Position numbers and translations under genes: made by a program. The notes under the pieces are model-generated. The model was not told the DNA's origin, searched no databases, and saw only the letters and a list, made by a program, of their open reading frames with translations. A DNA stretch of 64,000 nt from Flaccisagitta enflata (taxonomy: Eukaryota; Chaetognatha; Sagittoidea; Aphragmophora), in the NCBI GenBank assembly GCA_965153355.1, contig OZ231126.1:102858001-102922000 (forward strand), written 5' to 3'. Position 1 is the first letter of the stretch, and every line of letters begins with the position of its first letter. Shown one piece after another: positions 40,961 through 53,058 of this stretch.

Positions 40961-42000
40961 TATAGAAAATTTTTAAATCGCGCACAGAAAATTTAGTAGA
41001 TGGCCCTGGTGGAGCTGATTCCAAATCTGTGCCCATTTAATTTTGCATGAACATTAAGTACCTGAAAAAACCTCAAGTAGGTTTTCTTGGGGCACTAGCT
41101 TAAAGGAGCAATAGAAAAAAATAAGTACAGCCAGGTACAAGGCAATTATAGTCGCGGGTGGGCACGGGCAGTGATGTGAGAGGACATTCAAGCACTTTAG
41201 TAGGAGCGACGATGCAAAAAATGCAAAAACTGACAAACGAGACTGACCGATGAACCAACCAACCAACAGACAGACCAACGACCCCCATGGCTTATAGAGT
41301 CATGTGGCACGTGATTAAAAACGAGGCTTGTGGGTGGGCAGGAGCACTGATACAGAAGACCATTCAGGCACTCAGGCTGGTCCAGTTGCGTGCTTCGCGT
41401 AGCGAAAAATTTGATTTTCTTCTCCACCCGCTAACCCAACATGGAGTGAAAAAAATCCCGAAGATGACCGTTTTCCTTTTCTCAAAATTCCTTCATCTTC
41501 CGTTTTTGTTTTGGCCTTAAAGTTTACTCAGATTTCCCAGAATTCAGCAAAATTCTGTGTACTCTTGTTACAAAAGGAATAATTGTTAGTTTTAGAAGAT
41601 CATGATTTTTGTGAAAATAGATTAAAGTATCAGAGCATAAGTAATGTAAGAGCTTGTGAAAATGCTAATTAACAATTCTCTAAAGAAAAGAAATATATAA
41701 AAGCTAATTCAAAGAAGATTAGCATAGTTTTTTATCCCACTGCAATATACAAATTAGGCTCTCAAAAACAATTTTCTAAAAACGGAAGATGAACAATTTT
41801 TGATAAAAGAAAAATGGTAAGGGTCTTAAAATTAGCCACTCCACATTAGTTAAAGAGGATGAAAAGAAATAAGCAACTTTTGCTATGTGAAGCACCCAAC
41901 TGGTCCAGTGATATAAAATCGCAAAACTCGACATACATGATGAACCGACAAACGGAGCGACCAAGCGACGGACACTGCTCAATACTCCTGATGCATCACG
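40961..42000. other. Gene-free stretch with R1 fragments
   Basis: R1-type pieces at 41,150-41,180 (TAGTCGCGGGTGGGCACGGGC) and 41,320-41,400, otherwise AT-rich without credible frames. Confidence 0.5.
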
Positions 42001-42017
42001 GCCTCTACTTATCTGTA

Positions 42018-42020
42018 GGT

Positions 42021-42064
<44 letters not shown>

Positions 42065-42066
42065 AT
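42018..42066. repeat. (TCTA)n microsatellite
   Basis: About twelve TCTA units. Confidence 0.97.
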
Positions 42067-42154
42067 TTATCTATCGACCAATCACGGGCTACCCCAACTA
42101 TACGTCTATTGAGTAATTATTTATCTTTTTAGAGAGAGATAAACCTATCAAGCA

Positions 42155-42320
42155 ACGTGAGTGTGTGTGTGCGTGTGCGTGCGTGTGTGCGCGTGTGTGT
42201 GCGTGTTCGTGCGTGTGTTTGCGTGTGTCTGCGTGTGTGCATGTGTGCATGTGTGCGTGTGTGCATGTGCGCGTGTGCGCATGTGCGCATGTGCGCATGT
42301 GCGCATGTGCGCGTGTGTTT
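42155..42320. repeat. (GT/GC)n alternating purine-pyrimidine tract
   Basis: About 165 bp of alternating GTGTGC, TGTGCG and CATGTGCG with almost no break in purine/pyrimidine alternation. A candidate Z-DNA-forming sequence. Confidence 0.93.
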
Positions 42321-42602
42321 CACTATAACACATTTTCGGTAGATTTCATGATTTCATAATGAAGAAATATTCCAAAATCACTTTTAGGAATAATAGAAAG
42401 TAGGGTACGCGACGAGATATTCAAAGGGCAATCAGCCAGAAGTCCGATCTTTGGTGCCCTTTTCTTCTTTTCATTGTCGTTGTTGTAACTTTTTTTCGGG
42501 GGGGGGGGGGGGGGGCTGTTGCAGAAATAAACGTTCCTGAAAAGAGCAAAGAGAAGTTTGAAAACCAAAACACTTAGTTACGACTCATGAAAAAAAAACT
42601 TT

Positions 42603-42797
42603 TTTAGTTGCGTGCACGCGACTCTACAACCTGCTTTGTCCGTCGGTCGGTTAGTCGGTTGGTCGGTCGCACTTTACTTTTTTTTATGATTTTTTTTCTT
42701 TGACCTCACTGCTCCTGCCCAAATGGTCTGGTGACCTCAAATGTGGCCCCTGCCCACCCGCACGCAACTTCGGTAGCCGTGTATCCCGCCTTGTTAA
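42603..42797 (+). repeat. R1 dispersed repeat, full-length example
   Basis: TTTTTAGTTGCGTGCACGCGACTCTACAACC, GTCGGTCGG repeat, TCACTGCTCCTGCCCAAATGG, CCCCTGCCCACCCGCACGCAACTT, GGTAGCCGTGTATCCCGCCTTGTTA. About 195 bp; the internal AAATGGTCTGGTGACC block is also in the copy inside the capsid gene. Confidence 0.88.
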
Positions 42798-43062
42798 TTG
42801 TGGACATGCAACTCAATAATAGGCTTTAAAATCCATCTGTCAGTCCATCTGTTGGTCCATCTGTTGGTCCGTCCGTTGGTCCATTGTCCATTGGTCCAAT
42901 GGTCCGTCACGGTCGAGTTGAAAATGCAAAAAAAAAAAACGCGCATTTTTTATGCTGCAGTTGTGTGTGCGTGTGCGTGTGCGAGGGAGTGTGTAGGAGG
43001 GGGCTTGGATTTCCCAGGCCACCCGTCCGCAACAATATTGTGACCCCGTGTCACTTGTTTTA
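42798..43062 (+). repeat. R1 second-subfamily copy, head-to-tail with the previous one
   Basis: GTGGACATGCAACTCAATAATAGGC, (GGTCCATCTGTT) repeat, GCGCATTTTTTATGCTGCAG, GTGTGCGTGTGC, CCACCCGTCCGCAACAATATTGTGACCCCGTGTCACTTG. Closest relative is at 23,603-23,850. Confidence 0.75.
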
Positions 43063-43600
43063 TATCTAGGGTCAGTTATAGCGGGTTTAACTGTATTTCT
43101 AACAGGTTAAGCGGCAGACCTACAGTCAAATTGAAGAGGAACCAGAGACAGAGGGACAACTTTCTATAGGTGTATGAGGCTGTATAAAAAGATACTTCTT
43201 AGTTCTTACCATACATAATTTGCAAGAATAACTCACCCGATATAGATTTTGGCGCCAGGGAAAGACCTGAATGAGAACATAAACATATGTAAAAGCATTT
43301 TGGAATATTTCAAACATTGCATCTTTATACCCCCATTGTCCAAACGATTCTTGTTATTTACCTTTTTGGTAATTTTCAGTTGTTCAAGGCATAGCTTTTC
43401 TTGCCCACGGTTTCTGCGTTAGCGTGATTCAATTCACATAGAGGCATTGCAATACTCCAACCTGTTGCAATCGTACTTTTGAGTGTATCACATCGAAGCA
43501 GCAACTTTTTGCTTCGTCAATTGTTGTGTTAGTTTATCAGAACATCGGACTGTTGTCCAAATTTTTTGTCTATCTGTCAGTCTGTCTGTCTGTCTGCCTG

Positions 43601-43602
<2 letters not shown>
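43063..43602. other. Gene-free spacer
   Basis: Unique-looking sequence with no credible frame. Ends in TCTGTCTGTC leading into a CT array. Confidence 0.4.
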
Positions 43603-43675
<73 letters not shown>

Positions 43676-43682
43676 GTCTCTA
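43603..43682. repeat. (CT)n microsatellite before the LINE
   Basis: About 38 CT units immediately upstream of the presumed LINE 5' untranslated region. Confidence 0.97.
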
Positions 43683-43947
43683 AAAATCCATGCTAGCGTC
43701 CAGACGCAATTTCCGTTGAATTTTATAATTTCTTGAGAGCCAAATCCTTTTTCCTTCTCTTTCTGCCTGTTATTTCTTTAATTCTTGTAACGAATGCGAT
43801 CAACTGATACGCAACCGCGCAACCGCCACTTCGATTTCGGAAAAAGTTGTATCTCTTTACGCTGAGGACGGAAAACAAAGGAAATTAATAAAAGGCGGAC
43901 GGATTACTCACAGCGGCCCGTTTGTCGGGCTGCCAACGGATGCGAAA

Positions 43948-45951
43948 ATGGGGAAGCCAGCGCCGCCTGCGGAATTAAAGATAGATGACGTCATTTCCGA
44001 ACGAGCAAAGAAGCTGATAACAGATGTACAACGTATAGCTGAGGGAACAGTCTATGTTTATCAATGGAACATAGACAAGTCGGAAGCGGCGCCGCTTGGT
44101 TTGTACGTGGAACCACCAAAGATCGAAAAGACGTGTGACATGCTTGAACTTTTGGGTTCAACCAAATCTGAAATCAAGGACGGGTTTAAATTCGACTTGG
44201 GTAGCGTCACGGGATTTCAAGGCTCCCATATGGAAGTTTATCGCTCAGGGAAGATGCAGGTGCAGTGGCCCAAAGCGGGAAAAACTCGAAATGCCCCAGA
44301 CTTCATCGCCACTGCCTTCCTGGATGTTGTCGATGCAATTGCTAAAACGCTCAAGGATTCCAGAATCACAACTTCTACAGAAGCCAGCATCAACAACGCC
44401 GACAGTGAACTTAACAACGCCAACAGCGACAACGTCAACAACAACAACAACAACGCCAACAACGACAATGTCAACAACAACAACGCCAACAACGCCAACA
44501 ATAACGCCAACAACAACGCTAACGCCAACAACAGCAACATCAACAACGCCAACAACAACAATGTCGACCCCACATCCGGAGTGCCAACACTGGTTACGTC
44601 AGCACCAACATCAACGTCAGCAGAACCGCGGAATGATGACGGTAAATATGCTTCATTGCCTATCATCTTGAAGCATCGTCTTCCAGAGGATATAAAAGGA
44701 AATCCAAAAGAGCTAGCCAAGATTATTCAGGAGTTGAAGCCACAAGCAAAGATAAAGTCGCTTAAAGTCCTGCAGTCAGGTGACATCATGGTAGTTGGGC
44801 AGGAGCCTCATGATTACAGCATCCTTAAGCAAGAGTGGCCTGAGAAGTATGGTCGAATAACTCCCCAACTTCCCGCTGACAAGTCTGTCAATCAGCGCGT
44901 CCTCATTCTCGATCTGCCAATATCGATTGAGGATAAAGAAATTGAAGACAATCTATTTGAATTTGACCTTCATCCAAAACAAATCACGCGCTTTTGCAAA
45001 AGAGGCTCACAGGAGAAGTCCACTACTGTCATGGTCACATTTGCCTCGAAAGAGCAAAAAGAAAAGCTGATAGCTCAGGGGTATTGCCAGTTCTTTCAAA
45101 AGTTTACCGTTGTTGAGTATCATGAAAACCCCGACATACCGCAATGCTTTAGATGCCAGGCTTTCAACCACCACCATAGCGCATGTCAAGCTGAAAAGCA
45201 GAAGTGTCTCCGCTGCGCAGGTGATCATCGTCATCGGGTTTGTCCAAATGATCGCAACAACGTGAAATGTGCAAACTGTGGTGAAAATCATGTTTCAACG
45301 TACAAAGGATGCAGAGTCTACAAAGAGGCTGTGCAGGTTGAAAGGGAAAGGAGGCGCCTTCAAATCAACACGCCGCTTACTACAAGGAATCCTGGTGTCG
45401 AGAGCACTGCAGTGTTGCCAGTGCAGCAACAGCGACCGCCGTGTCTGCAACAACAGCTTCCGCAACATCAGCAACAAGGGCAAATGCAACATCAGCAACA
45501 GTCGCTACAACAGCAACAGCCGCATCAACAGCAGCAGCATCATCAACACCAGCCGCAGCAGGGGCCAACTCCATCTCATTCACAACAGCAGCAACAATAC
45601 CCCCAACAGCAGAATCTGCAACATTTGCAATCGCCATTACTTGCAACTGGACTCGTGAGCTCTGGCTCCATGGAAGCCATGATTTCGGCATTCACTCTTT
45701 GTATCCAAATGGTAGCTGATGCAATGAGGGAAATGATGAGCAGCGGCCAAACAATGCAAGAAGCAGATTGCCGCACAATAGCGCAAATTTGCGTTGAAAC
45801 ATTCACCTCTTTGAATTCGAATCAACAGCCTAATGTATGGGAAATAGCTGCAAACAGACGACGAATCAGGGCGCAATGCAACCAAGCAGACTCTCCGCCA
45901 ATCTCCGCCTCTCCCCAACCGCCTCTGCGCCAACCGCAGCAGGATGGATGA
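43948..45951 (+). CDS. LINE ORF1, gag-like nucleic-acid-binding protein
   Basis: 667 codons, ATG at 43,948. Order: N-terminal region of about 150 residues; an Asn-rich tract (residues about 150-210) encoded by an AAC microsatellite with NNNANN units; a conserved region of about 100 residues (KHRLPEDIKGNPKELAKII ... LILDLPISIEDKEI) of the type that precedes zinc knuckles in Jockey-type ORF1; three knuckles (CFRCQAFNHHHSAC, CLRCAGDHRHRVC, CANCGENHVSTYKGC) at about 45,145-45,315; a Gln-rich region encoded by CAG/CAA; and a helical C-terminus. It binds the element RNA to form the ribonucleoprotein that carries out target-primed reverse transcription. The Asn and Gln tracts sit outside the conserved blocks. 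Confidence 0.95.
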   Translation: MGKPAPPAELKIDDVISERAKKLITDVQRIAEGTVYVYQWNIDKSEAAPLGLYVEPPKIEKTCDMLELLGSTKSEIKDGFKFDLGSVTGFQGSHMEVYRSGKMQVQWPKAGKTRNAPDFIATAFLDVVDAIAKTLKDSRITTSTEASINNADSELNNANSDNVNNNNNNANNDNVNNNNANNANNNANNNANANNSNINNANNNNVDPTSGVPTLVTSAPTSTSAEPRNDDGKYASLPIILKHRLPEDIKGNPKELAKIIQELKPQAKIKSLKVLQSGDIMVVGQEPHDYSILKQEWPEKYGRITPQLPADKSVNQRVLILDLPISIEDKEIEDNLFEFDLHPKQITRFCKRGSQEKSTTVMVTFASKEQKEKLIAQGYCQFFQKFTVVEYHENPDIPQCFRCQAFNHHHSACQAEKQKCLRCAGDHRHRVCPNDRNNVKCANCGENHVSTYKGCRVYKEAVQVERERRRLQINTPLTTRNPGVESTAVLPVQQQRPPCLQQQLPQHQQQGQMQHQQQSLQQQQPHQQQQHHQHQPQQGPTPSHSQQQQQYPQQQNLQHLQSPLLATGLVSSGSMEAMISAFTLCIQMVADAMREMMSSGQTMQEADCRTIAQICVETFTSLNSNQQPNVWEIAANRRRIRAQCNQADSPPISASPQPPLRQPQQDG

Positions 45952-48706
45952 CGTCAAAATCATAAGCATCAATGTCAATGGACTTCGAACACGAGAATCA
46001 GATTTAACTAAATTTATAAGCGAAGAAGGAGAAAATTGTATTTATGCTTTAAGTGATACGCGACTCACGAAGGATACAACTATACAAAGGATAGAGGGTT
46101 ATTCAATGCTAAGAAGTGACAGAGTTGTTCAGGGCCCAATGCCACATCGAGCAGCAACAGCTGGCGGCGTAGCTATTCTTGTTCCAAGTAAATGGACATG
46201 CCAGCAGGTTAAGATCAATTTTAAAGGGGACGGTATAGAAGTAGTTGCAGCAATCATCTTTCCATCAGGCCAAAACTGCCAACCGTTGAAACTCATGTCG
46301 GTTTATAATCATCCTGGCTTTCATTTTCCCGTTGAGCTCTTTCAAGAATTCAAAAATATATGCTTCAATAAAAATTCAGTCAATGGCCTCATTGTCGGAG
46401 ATTTTAATTGTCCCCACATGGCAATTGGTTCAAGAACTTCAAACGAGTTTGGCAATAAACTCATCCAGAACTTAAACAACGAAAATTTAGTCTTTTTCAA
46501 TAATGGTGATCCCACATACTATAGCAATGCCTCAGGCCTTCCAAACCTACTTGATCTGGCAATTGGAGAGCCATCAACATGCCCGATAATTAAATCATGC
46601 ATCGTCAGAGGCGATATTGGGTCTGACCATTTGCCACTGATAACTTCTCTCATTTTCAAAGTGAAGCCAACAAGACATTGCAAAGTCAACTTGAAGCTAT
46701 GGGCAGCTAATGTTGATAAAGACATGGAAAGCATACTGCTAACAGATGACCTAGACAGAAATATAGACAATATCAATGATATTGTAAGAGAAGCACACTC
46801 AAAGAGCTGTATCTACTTCTCTGCAAGAAAAAGGAAACTGCCTCCGGAAATAATGATGAACATTCGATTGAGAAAAATGCTTCTTAAGGCTCGACAAAGT
46901 GCTCAAACAAACTTAAGTCGTATGCTACTCACCAAACGATATAACTTGATGAATAACAAGGTTAAGCGACAAATCCAAGAATATGATGAAGAGCAAGTTC
47001 AAAAACTGGCTGAATCCATCTGTGATGCAAAGTGCACAAACAGAATGTGGAAGCTCTTTAATAGATACAAAAACAAGTGTCAAGACATTGACGAGCCAGA
47101 AACTCCATTGCTCAAACCTGATGGCGACCTTACTTCAGATGATAAGAGCCAATGTACAGAATTTGCAAGATACCTGCGCAGTGTTCATCAAACTCCAGAC
47201 AGTCCATTCTTTGACAACAAGTTCAAAGAAGAGGTTGATAGAAACATTGGAGAACAGAGTCTGAAAATTGATACAAAGTCCATACCACCCATTGATGTTG
47301 CTCGATTGGACAATCTTCTAATGGAAGTGAAAGCAAACTCCGCACCAGGAGAGGATCTTGTTACATACGATTTAATTAAGGTATGCTCCGTCAAGACACG
47401 AAGTATCTTGTGCTCTTTGTTCAACCAATGCCTGTCCAAAAATATCTTTCCGGTCGCGTGGAAGTCTGCAAAAGTAAGGATGCTTGCCAAGCCCAGTAGA
47501 GACAAATCTCAGGCTTGTAACTACCGGCCAATTTCATTGCTGTCCTGTTTGGGAAAAATGTTGGAACGATTCATTTACAGCAATCTCCTCGACGAATTGA
47601 ATCAAAAGCAGTTTTTTAATGACAATCAAGCGGGATTTAGAAAAAAGAGAATGACCTCGGAGCACCTCTTCAGACTTGCTCAACAGACAAGCAATGGCTT
47701 TAAGTTAAGGAAATGTACACTTGCTCTCTTTCTTGATGTTCGCGCTGCTTTCGACTCGGTATGGAAAAATGGACTAAAGTTGAAAATCAACAAAATTGGC
47801 CTTTCAGACCAAATGCGCAATTTACTCTTTTCGTTTTTGGATCAAAGAACGTTAAGAGTAAACGTGAATGGAACGGTGTCAGAGGTAGTTACACTTGAGG
47901 CAGGAACGCCGCAAGGTTCATGTCTATCTCCTATCCTCTACTTGATTTATGTAAATGACATGACAGATGTTCTAAATCTCGACAAAGTGAGCGCTTCCCA
48001 ATTCGCGGATGACACTGGGGTGTGGTGTACAGAATCCAATGTAGAAACAGCAAAAAGGTCAATTCAAGATGCAGTCGTGAGCCTGGAAAAATGGTGCCAA
48101 AAGTGGTTTGTTTCACTTCATCCTGCAAAGTCAAAACTCATACTTTTCACGAAGTGCTTCCGACACAAGGCGGAAGTAGAGGAAAATGGTCTGTCAATTG
48201 TTCTTTTCAATGAGCCTGTCCCGGCAGTGAATGAGGCGGACTTTCTTGGGGTAACGTTTGACTCGAGACTCACTTACGAACCACAAATACGCAAGTCATT
48301 GACGAAGGCCTATAAAAGACTGAACCTACTCCGCATGATATCAACATTGTCAACAAAAAACAATCCCGACATGCTAGCAGTTCTCTACAAGTCCATAATA
48401 AGGCCGATATTTGAATATGGTAGCATATGCATGATAAGCGCAGCCGACTGTCACATGGAAAAGCTTCAACTACTGCAAAACCAAGCACTTAGGTCGGTTC
48501 TGAAAACCCCAAGTTACGTGGCAATCAAAGACCTTCATGACTCATCTGGCGTGCCCATGATCAAGGATCACCTGTTATCATTCGCGCGCAACCAACTCGC
48601 CAACATGAAGAAACATTCGCCGTTAATACAACCTGCAATCGATGAATACGAAAAAGTCAAGAGAATCAAAGAAAACGCCTCAATTCTCGACGTTCTTTCA
48701 ACTTAA
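45944..48706 (+). CDS. LINE ORF2, APE endonuclease and reverse transcriptase
   Basis: 920 codons, ATG at 45,944 overlapping the ORF1 stop. The endonuclease (residues about 1-230) has IISINVNGLR, YALSDTRL (the usual catalytic Glu in this block reads as Asp), VGDFNCPH and GSDHLPL. The reverse transcriptase spans about 430-720: YRPISLLSCLGKMLER, NQAGFRKKRMT, LFLDVRAAFDSVW, GTPQGSCLSPIL, and the catalytic QFADDTGVW at about 48,000. A thumb-like LGVTFDSRLTY and a C-terminal region without the RNase H motifs follow, which points to the Jockey side rather than the I side. It nicks target DNA and copies the LINE RNA there. No stops or frameshifts were seen, so the copy may be young or active. Confidence 0.96.
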   Translation: MDDVKIISINVNGLRTRESDLTKFISEEGENCIYALSDTRLTKDTTIQRIEGYSMLRSDRVVQGPMPHRAATAGGVAILVPSKWTCQQVKINFKGDGIEVVAAIIFPSGQNCQPLKLMSVYNHPGFHFPVELFQEFKNICFNKNSVNGLIVGDFNCPHMAIGSRTSNEFGNKLIQNLNNENLVFFNNGDPTYYSNASGLPNLLDLAIGEPSTCPIIKSCIVRGDIGSDHLPLITSLIFKVKPTRHCKVNLKLWAANVDKDMESILLTDDLDRNIDNINDIVREAHSKSCIYFSARKRKLPPEIMMNIRLRKMLLKARQSAQTNLSRMLLTKRYNLMNNKVKRQIQEYDEEQVQKLAESICDAKCTNRMWKLFNRYKNKCQDIDEPETPLLKPDGDLTSDDKSQCTEFARYLRSVHQTPDSPFFDNKFKEEVDRNIGEQSLKIDTKSIPPIDVARLDNLLMEVKANSAPGEDLVTYDLIKVCSVKTRSILCSLFNQCLSKNIFPVAWKSAKVRMLAKPSRDKSQACNYRPISLLSCLGKMLERFIYSNLLDELNQKQFFNDNQAGFRKKRMTSEHLFRLAQQTSNGFKLRKCTLALFLDVRAAFDSVWKNGLKLKINKIGLSDQMRNLLFSFLDQRTLRVNVNGTVSEVVTLEAGTPQGSCLSPILYLIYVNDMTDVLNLDKVSASQFADDTGVWCTESNVETAKRSIQDAVVSLEKWCQKWFVSLHPAKSKLILFTKCFRHKAEVEENGLSIVLFNEPVPAVNEADFLGVTFDSRLTYEPQIRKSLTKAYKRLNLLRMISTLSTKNNPDMLAVLYKSIIRPIFEYGSICMISAADCHMEKLQLLQNQALRSVLKTPSYVAIKDLHDSSGVPMIKDHLLSFARNQLANMKKHSPLIQPAIDEYEKVKRIKENASILDVLST

Positions 48707-48709
48707 TTG

Positions 48710-48718
48710 GAAATTAAG

Positions 48719-48800
<82 letters not shown>

Positions 48801-48872
48801 CCGCCTCAGCAACGGATCAAGTCATCGTGGGAGGGCTTTAATCTTGGTGCTAGCCACACCACCTTTTTTCAG
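48710..48872. repeat. (CAA)n tail and duplicated flank, copy 1
   Basis: About 29 CAA units after the ORF2 stop, then CAGCAACGGATCAAG and GGTGCTAGCCACACCACC leading into an AG acceptor-like site at 48,872. Confidence 0.9.
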
Positions 48873-49855
<983 letters not shown>

Positions 49856-49859
49856 CGAG

Positions 49860-50595
<736 letters not shown>

Positions 50596-51195
50596 CCACC
50601 TCTTGGCATCGGCGTTGGTCCTGACGCATTCTCATGCCCAAGCGCATTCACGTCCATCAGTTTATTTGTTCAAATGAATAAAATCTTGCTTTATATCCAG
50701 TATCACATGAAAAATACTCCGACGAAAGAAAAAATTAAGAAAAGGAAGAAAAAAACTTGAGCTAATAAGGAACTGTTAGGAGGTAGAAATGTGAGCATCG
50801 GATAATTTTACACCAACATTTTATGTTCGGTTCGCTTATGAATCATGAAAAAATTGTCAATAAGCAGTGGATCGTGGGCTGGGTTGATTTTATTACTTGT
50901 GTCACACCAATTATTGCAGTACATTTTCTGATTTTAATCTCAACGTGTACAGAACAAAAAAGTAGAAAATAAAAATTGACCCCAGCCCTACAAGGGTATG
51001 AAACTTTTTTCATCTCTTATGTAAAGGGGTGACACACCTTTTTATCAAAGAAAAAATTTCAAGTAGGGCTCGACCTGAAAGACGAGGTTTATCCCGGGCT
51101 GTCAGTAAAGTAACGACTTTGCCGCTTTATGGCAGTACAATAGGCCCTTTCAAGGTCTCCCTGTAAAAAAATCTCACGATCGATAGGCCTTCTTA
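50596..51195. other. Gene-free spacer
   Basis: AT-rich, no credible frame or recognised repeat, apart from the lead-in to the next R2 unit. Confidence 0.45.
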
Positions 51196-51199
51196 AGTG

Positions 51200-51665
51200 G
51201 CCAAGATGATAGAACTCAGGCCAGAATTCAGGTTTTCTAGCCAGATAAGGCCCATTTCACCTGGTCTTAGGCCATTTTGCCTGGATTTGGCCAATTTTGG
51301 GCGGATTTGGACCATTTTGCTCGGATTTGGGCCATACAGTTTGGATTTGGGCCCCAAAGGAGACAAAGCCGAGGGTGGGGCAGGGGGGGGGGACGGACGG
51401 ACGGACGGACGGACGGACGGACGGACGGACAGATTCCCCCTGTGTTCTACAGGACTTTGTCCCCTTCGGGGCCGCTGCCCTGCTCCCTCTCAACTTTCAT
51501 CACTTCCTACTCAAGCAGGGCACGGGTACCTGACCACGTACTGCCTTTGGGCTGCTATCTTTTTTTTTTTTTTTATGCCCATGGGACAGAAGACGAGACA
51601 GAAGATCCCGGGATCACGTGACCCACGGCAGCTGCCCCCGCCGAGGCTGAGACGACCGGCCTCGC
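51200..51665 (+). repeat. R2 repeat, right inverted copy, with GGATTTGGGCCATTTTGC array
   Basis: An array of about seven 20-bp units (51,240-51,350), (GGAC)n at 51,393-51,430, then R2 modules in the reverse order of 40,320-40,620: GATTCCCCCTGTGTTCTACAGGAC, CCCCTTCGGGGCCGCTGCCCTGC, CAAGCAGGGCACGGGTACC, TACTGCCTTTGGGCTGCTAT, CCCATGGGACAGAAGACGAG, GATCCCGGGATCACGTGACCC. Confidence 0.85.
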
Positions 51666-51679
51666 GCGTGCCCGCGTGT

Positions 51680-51937
51680 GCGTGCATGCATGCATGCATG
51701 CATACTTGCTTGCATGCTTGCATGCATGCATGCATGCATTGCATGCATGCAAAAGCGTTCTGCGAAAAAAGAAGAGCCAAAGGCCAAAGGCCAAAGGCCT
51801 CACAGAAAAGTGATTTCCTTTCCCCTTTTTCATTTCCCCTAATTTTCTCCAAGAGTCGAGAAACAGAGAGTTATAAGGGTTAAGAAAACGCGATGATAAT
51901 GATGATAATGATGATGGTAATGATGATGATGATGATA

Positions 51938-51977
<40 letters not shown>

Positions 51978-52105
51978 AAATGATGATGATGATGATGATA
52001 ATGATAATCATGATAATGATGATGATGATGATGATAACGATGATGATGATGATATGATGATAATATGATAATGATGATGATGATATGATGATGATGATAA
52101 TCATA

Positions 52106-52203
<98 letters not shown>

Positions 52204-52240
52204 CGCGGCGCATGGGCGGCTTGAAAAATGTAAACGAATT
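51680..52240. repeat. (GCAT)n, (GAT)n and (GA)n microsatellites
   Basis: GCAT array at 51,680-51,752; GAT array from 51,893 to 52,172 with TAAT interruptions; GA array at 52,170-52,200. Poly-His and poly-Met frames here are artefacts of the repeats. Confidence 0.96.
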
Positions 52241-52279
52241 TGGAAAAAAATAATCAAAAGAGGAAGGGAAAAAAGTGCG

Positions 52280-52291
52280 GAATCATCGTCG

Positions 52292-52325
<34 letters not shown>

Positions 52326-52613
52326 TATCATCATTATCATCATCATCATCATCATCATTATCATCATTGTCATCATCATTATTATTACATCATCATCGTA
52401 ATATCTTATTTTTTTCCAAAGGGAGGAAAAGGACATCCTTCCTTTCTTCCTTTCCTTCCTTCCTTCCTGCCTTCCTTCCTTCCTTCCTTCCTTCTTTTCC
52501 TTCATTTCCTTTCCTATTTCTCCTTCCTTTATTTCCTTTCCTTCATATTCTTCTTTTATTTACTTCCTTCTGTCTTTCCTTCATTCCCTTCCTTCCTTCT
52601 TTCCTTCCATCCT

Positions 52614-52702
<89 letters not shown>

Positions 52703-52831
52703 TCACTCTGTAAATCATCATTTCCAAACTCTACAAGATGTCAACCACCACTCGATGTTTGTCATCTTTTTTTTCATTTCTCACTTAGATCAACGTGACT
52801 TTAATCTTCCAAGAGAAAGAGAGAGAGAGAC

Positions 52832-52877
<46 letters not shown>

Positions 52878-52885
52878 GACTGAGG
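52280..52885. repeat. (ATC)n, (CCTT)n, (CT)n and (GA)n microsatellites
   Basis: ATC array 52,282-52,400; CCTT array 52,436-52,612; CT array 52,616-52,700; GA array 52,815-52,875. No gene. Confidence 0.95.
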
Positions 52886-53058
52886 GCGCGTGTTTAAAAT
52901 TGATCAATCGAGAAAAGAAAAAGAATAACTATTTTTTAAGCACTGTCATGTACGCGCATGTGTAAAAGGAGTGAGGAAAAAAACAAAGGAACAACATGCA
53001 CACAATTCTTAGACATTAACTTGTGTATCTCTTTTCTTTCATTTCTTCGTTTTTTCAG

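Larger units (their letters stand above)
43690..48802 (+). mobile_element. Jockey/I-like non-LTR retrotransposon (LINE), apparently intact
   Basis: Two long ORFs without stops, a roughly 250-bp 5' leader, and a (CAA)n tail at 48,717-48,802. The 5' boundary is approximate: the CT array ends at 43,682 and ORF1 starts at 43,948. No clear target-site duplication can be read because the 3' side lies in CAA-rich sequence. The ORF pair, APE endonuclease, three zinc knuckles and lack of LTRs fit the Jockey/I group. The two ORFs overlap by ATGGATGA, suggesting coupled translation of ORF2. Confidence 0.9.

Noticed and set aside
44238-44720. Leu-rich minus ORF
   Set aside because: Antisense of the Asn-rich tract in LINE ORF1.
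51200-51883. 228-codon plus ORF
   Set aside because: Spans an R2 phrase array, a GGAC array and a GCAT array; composition follows the repeats.
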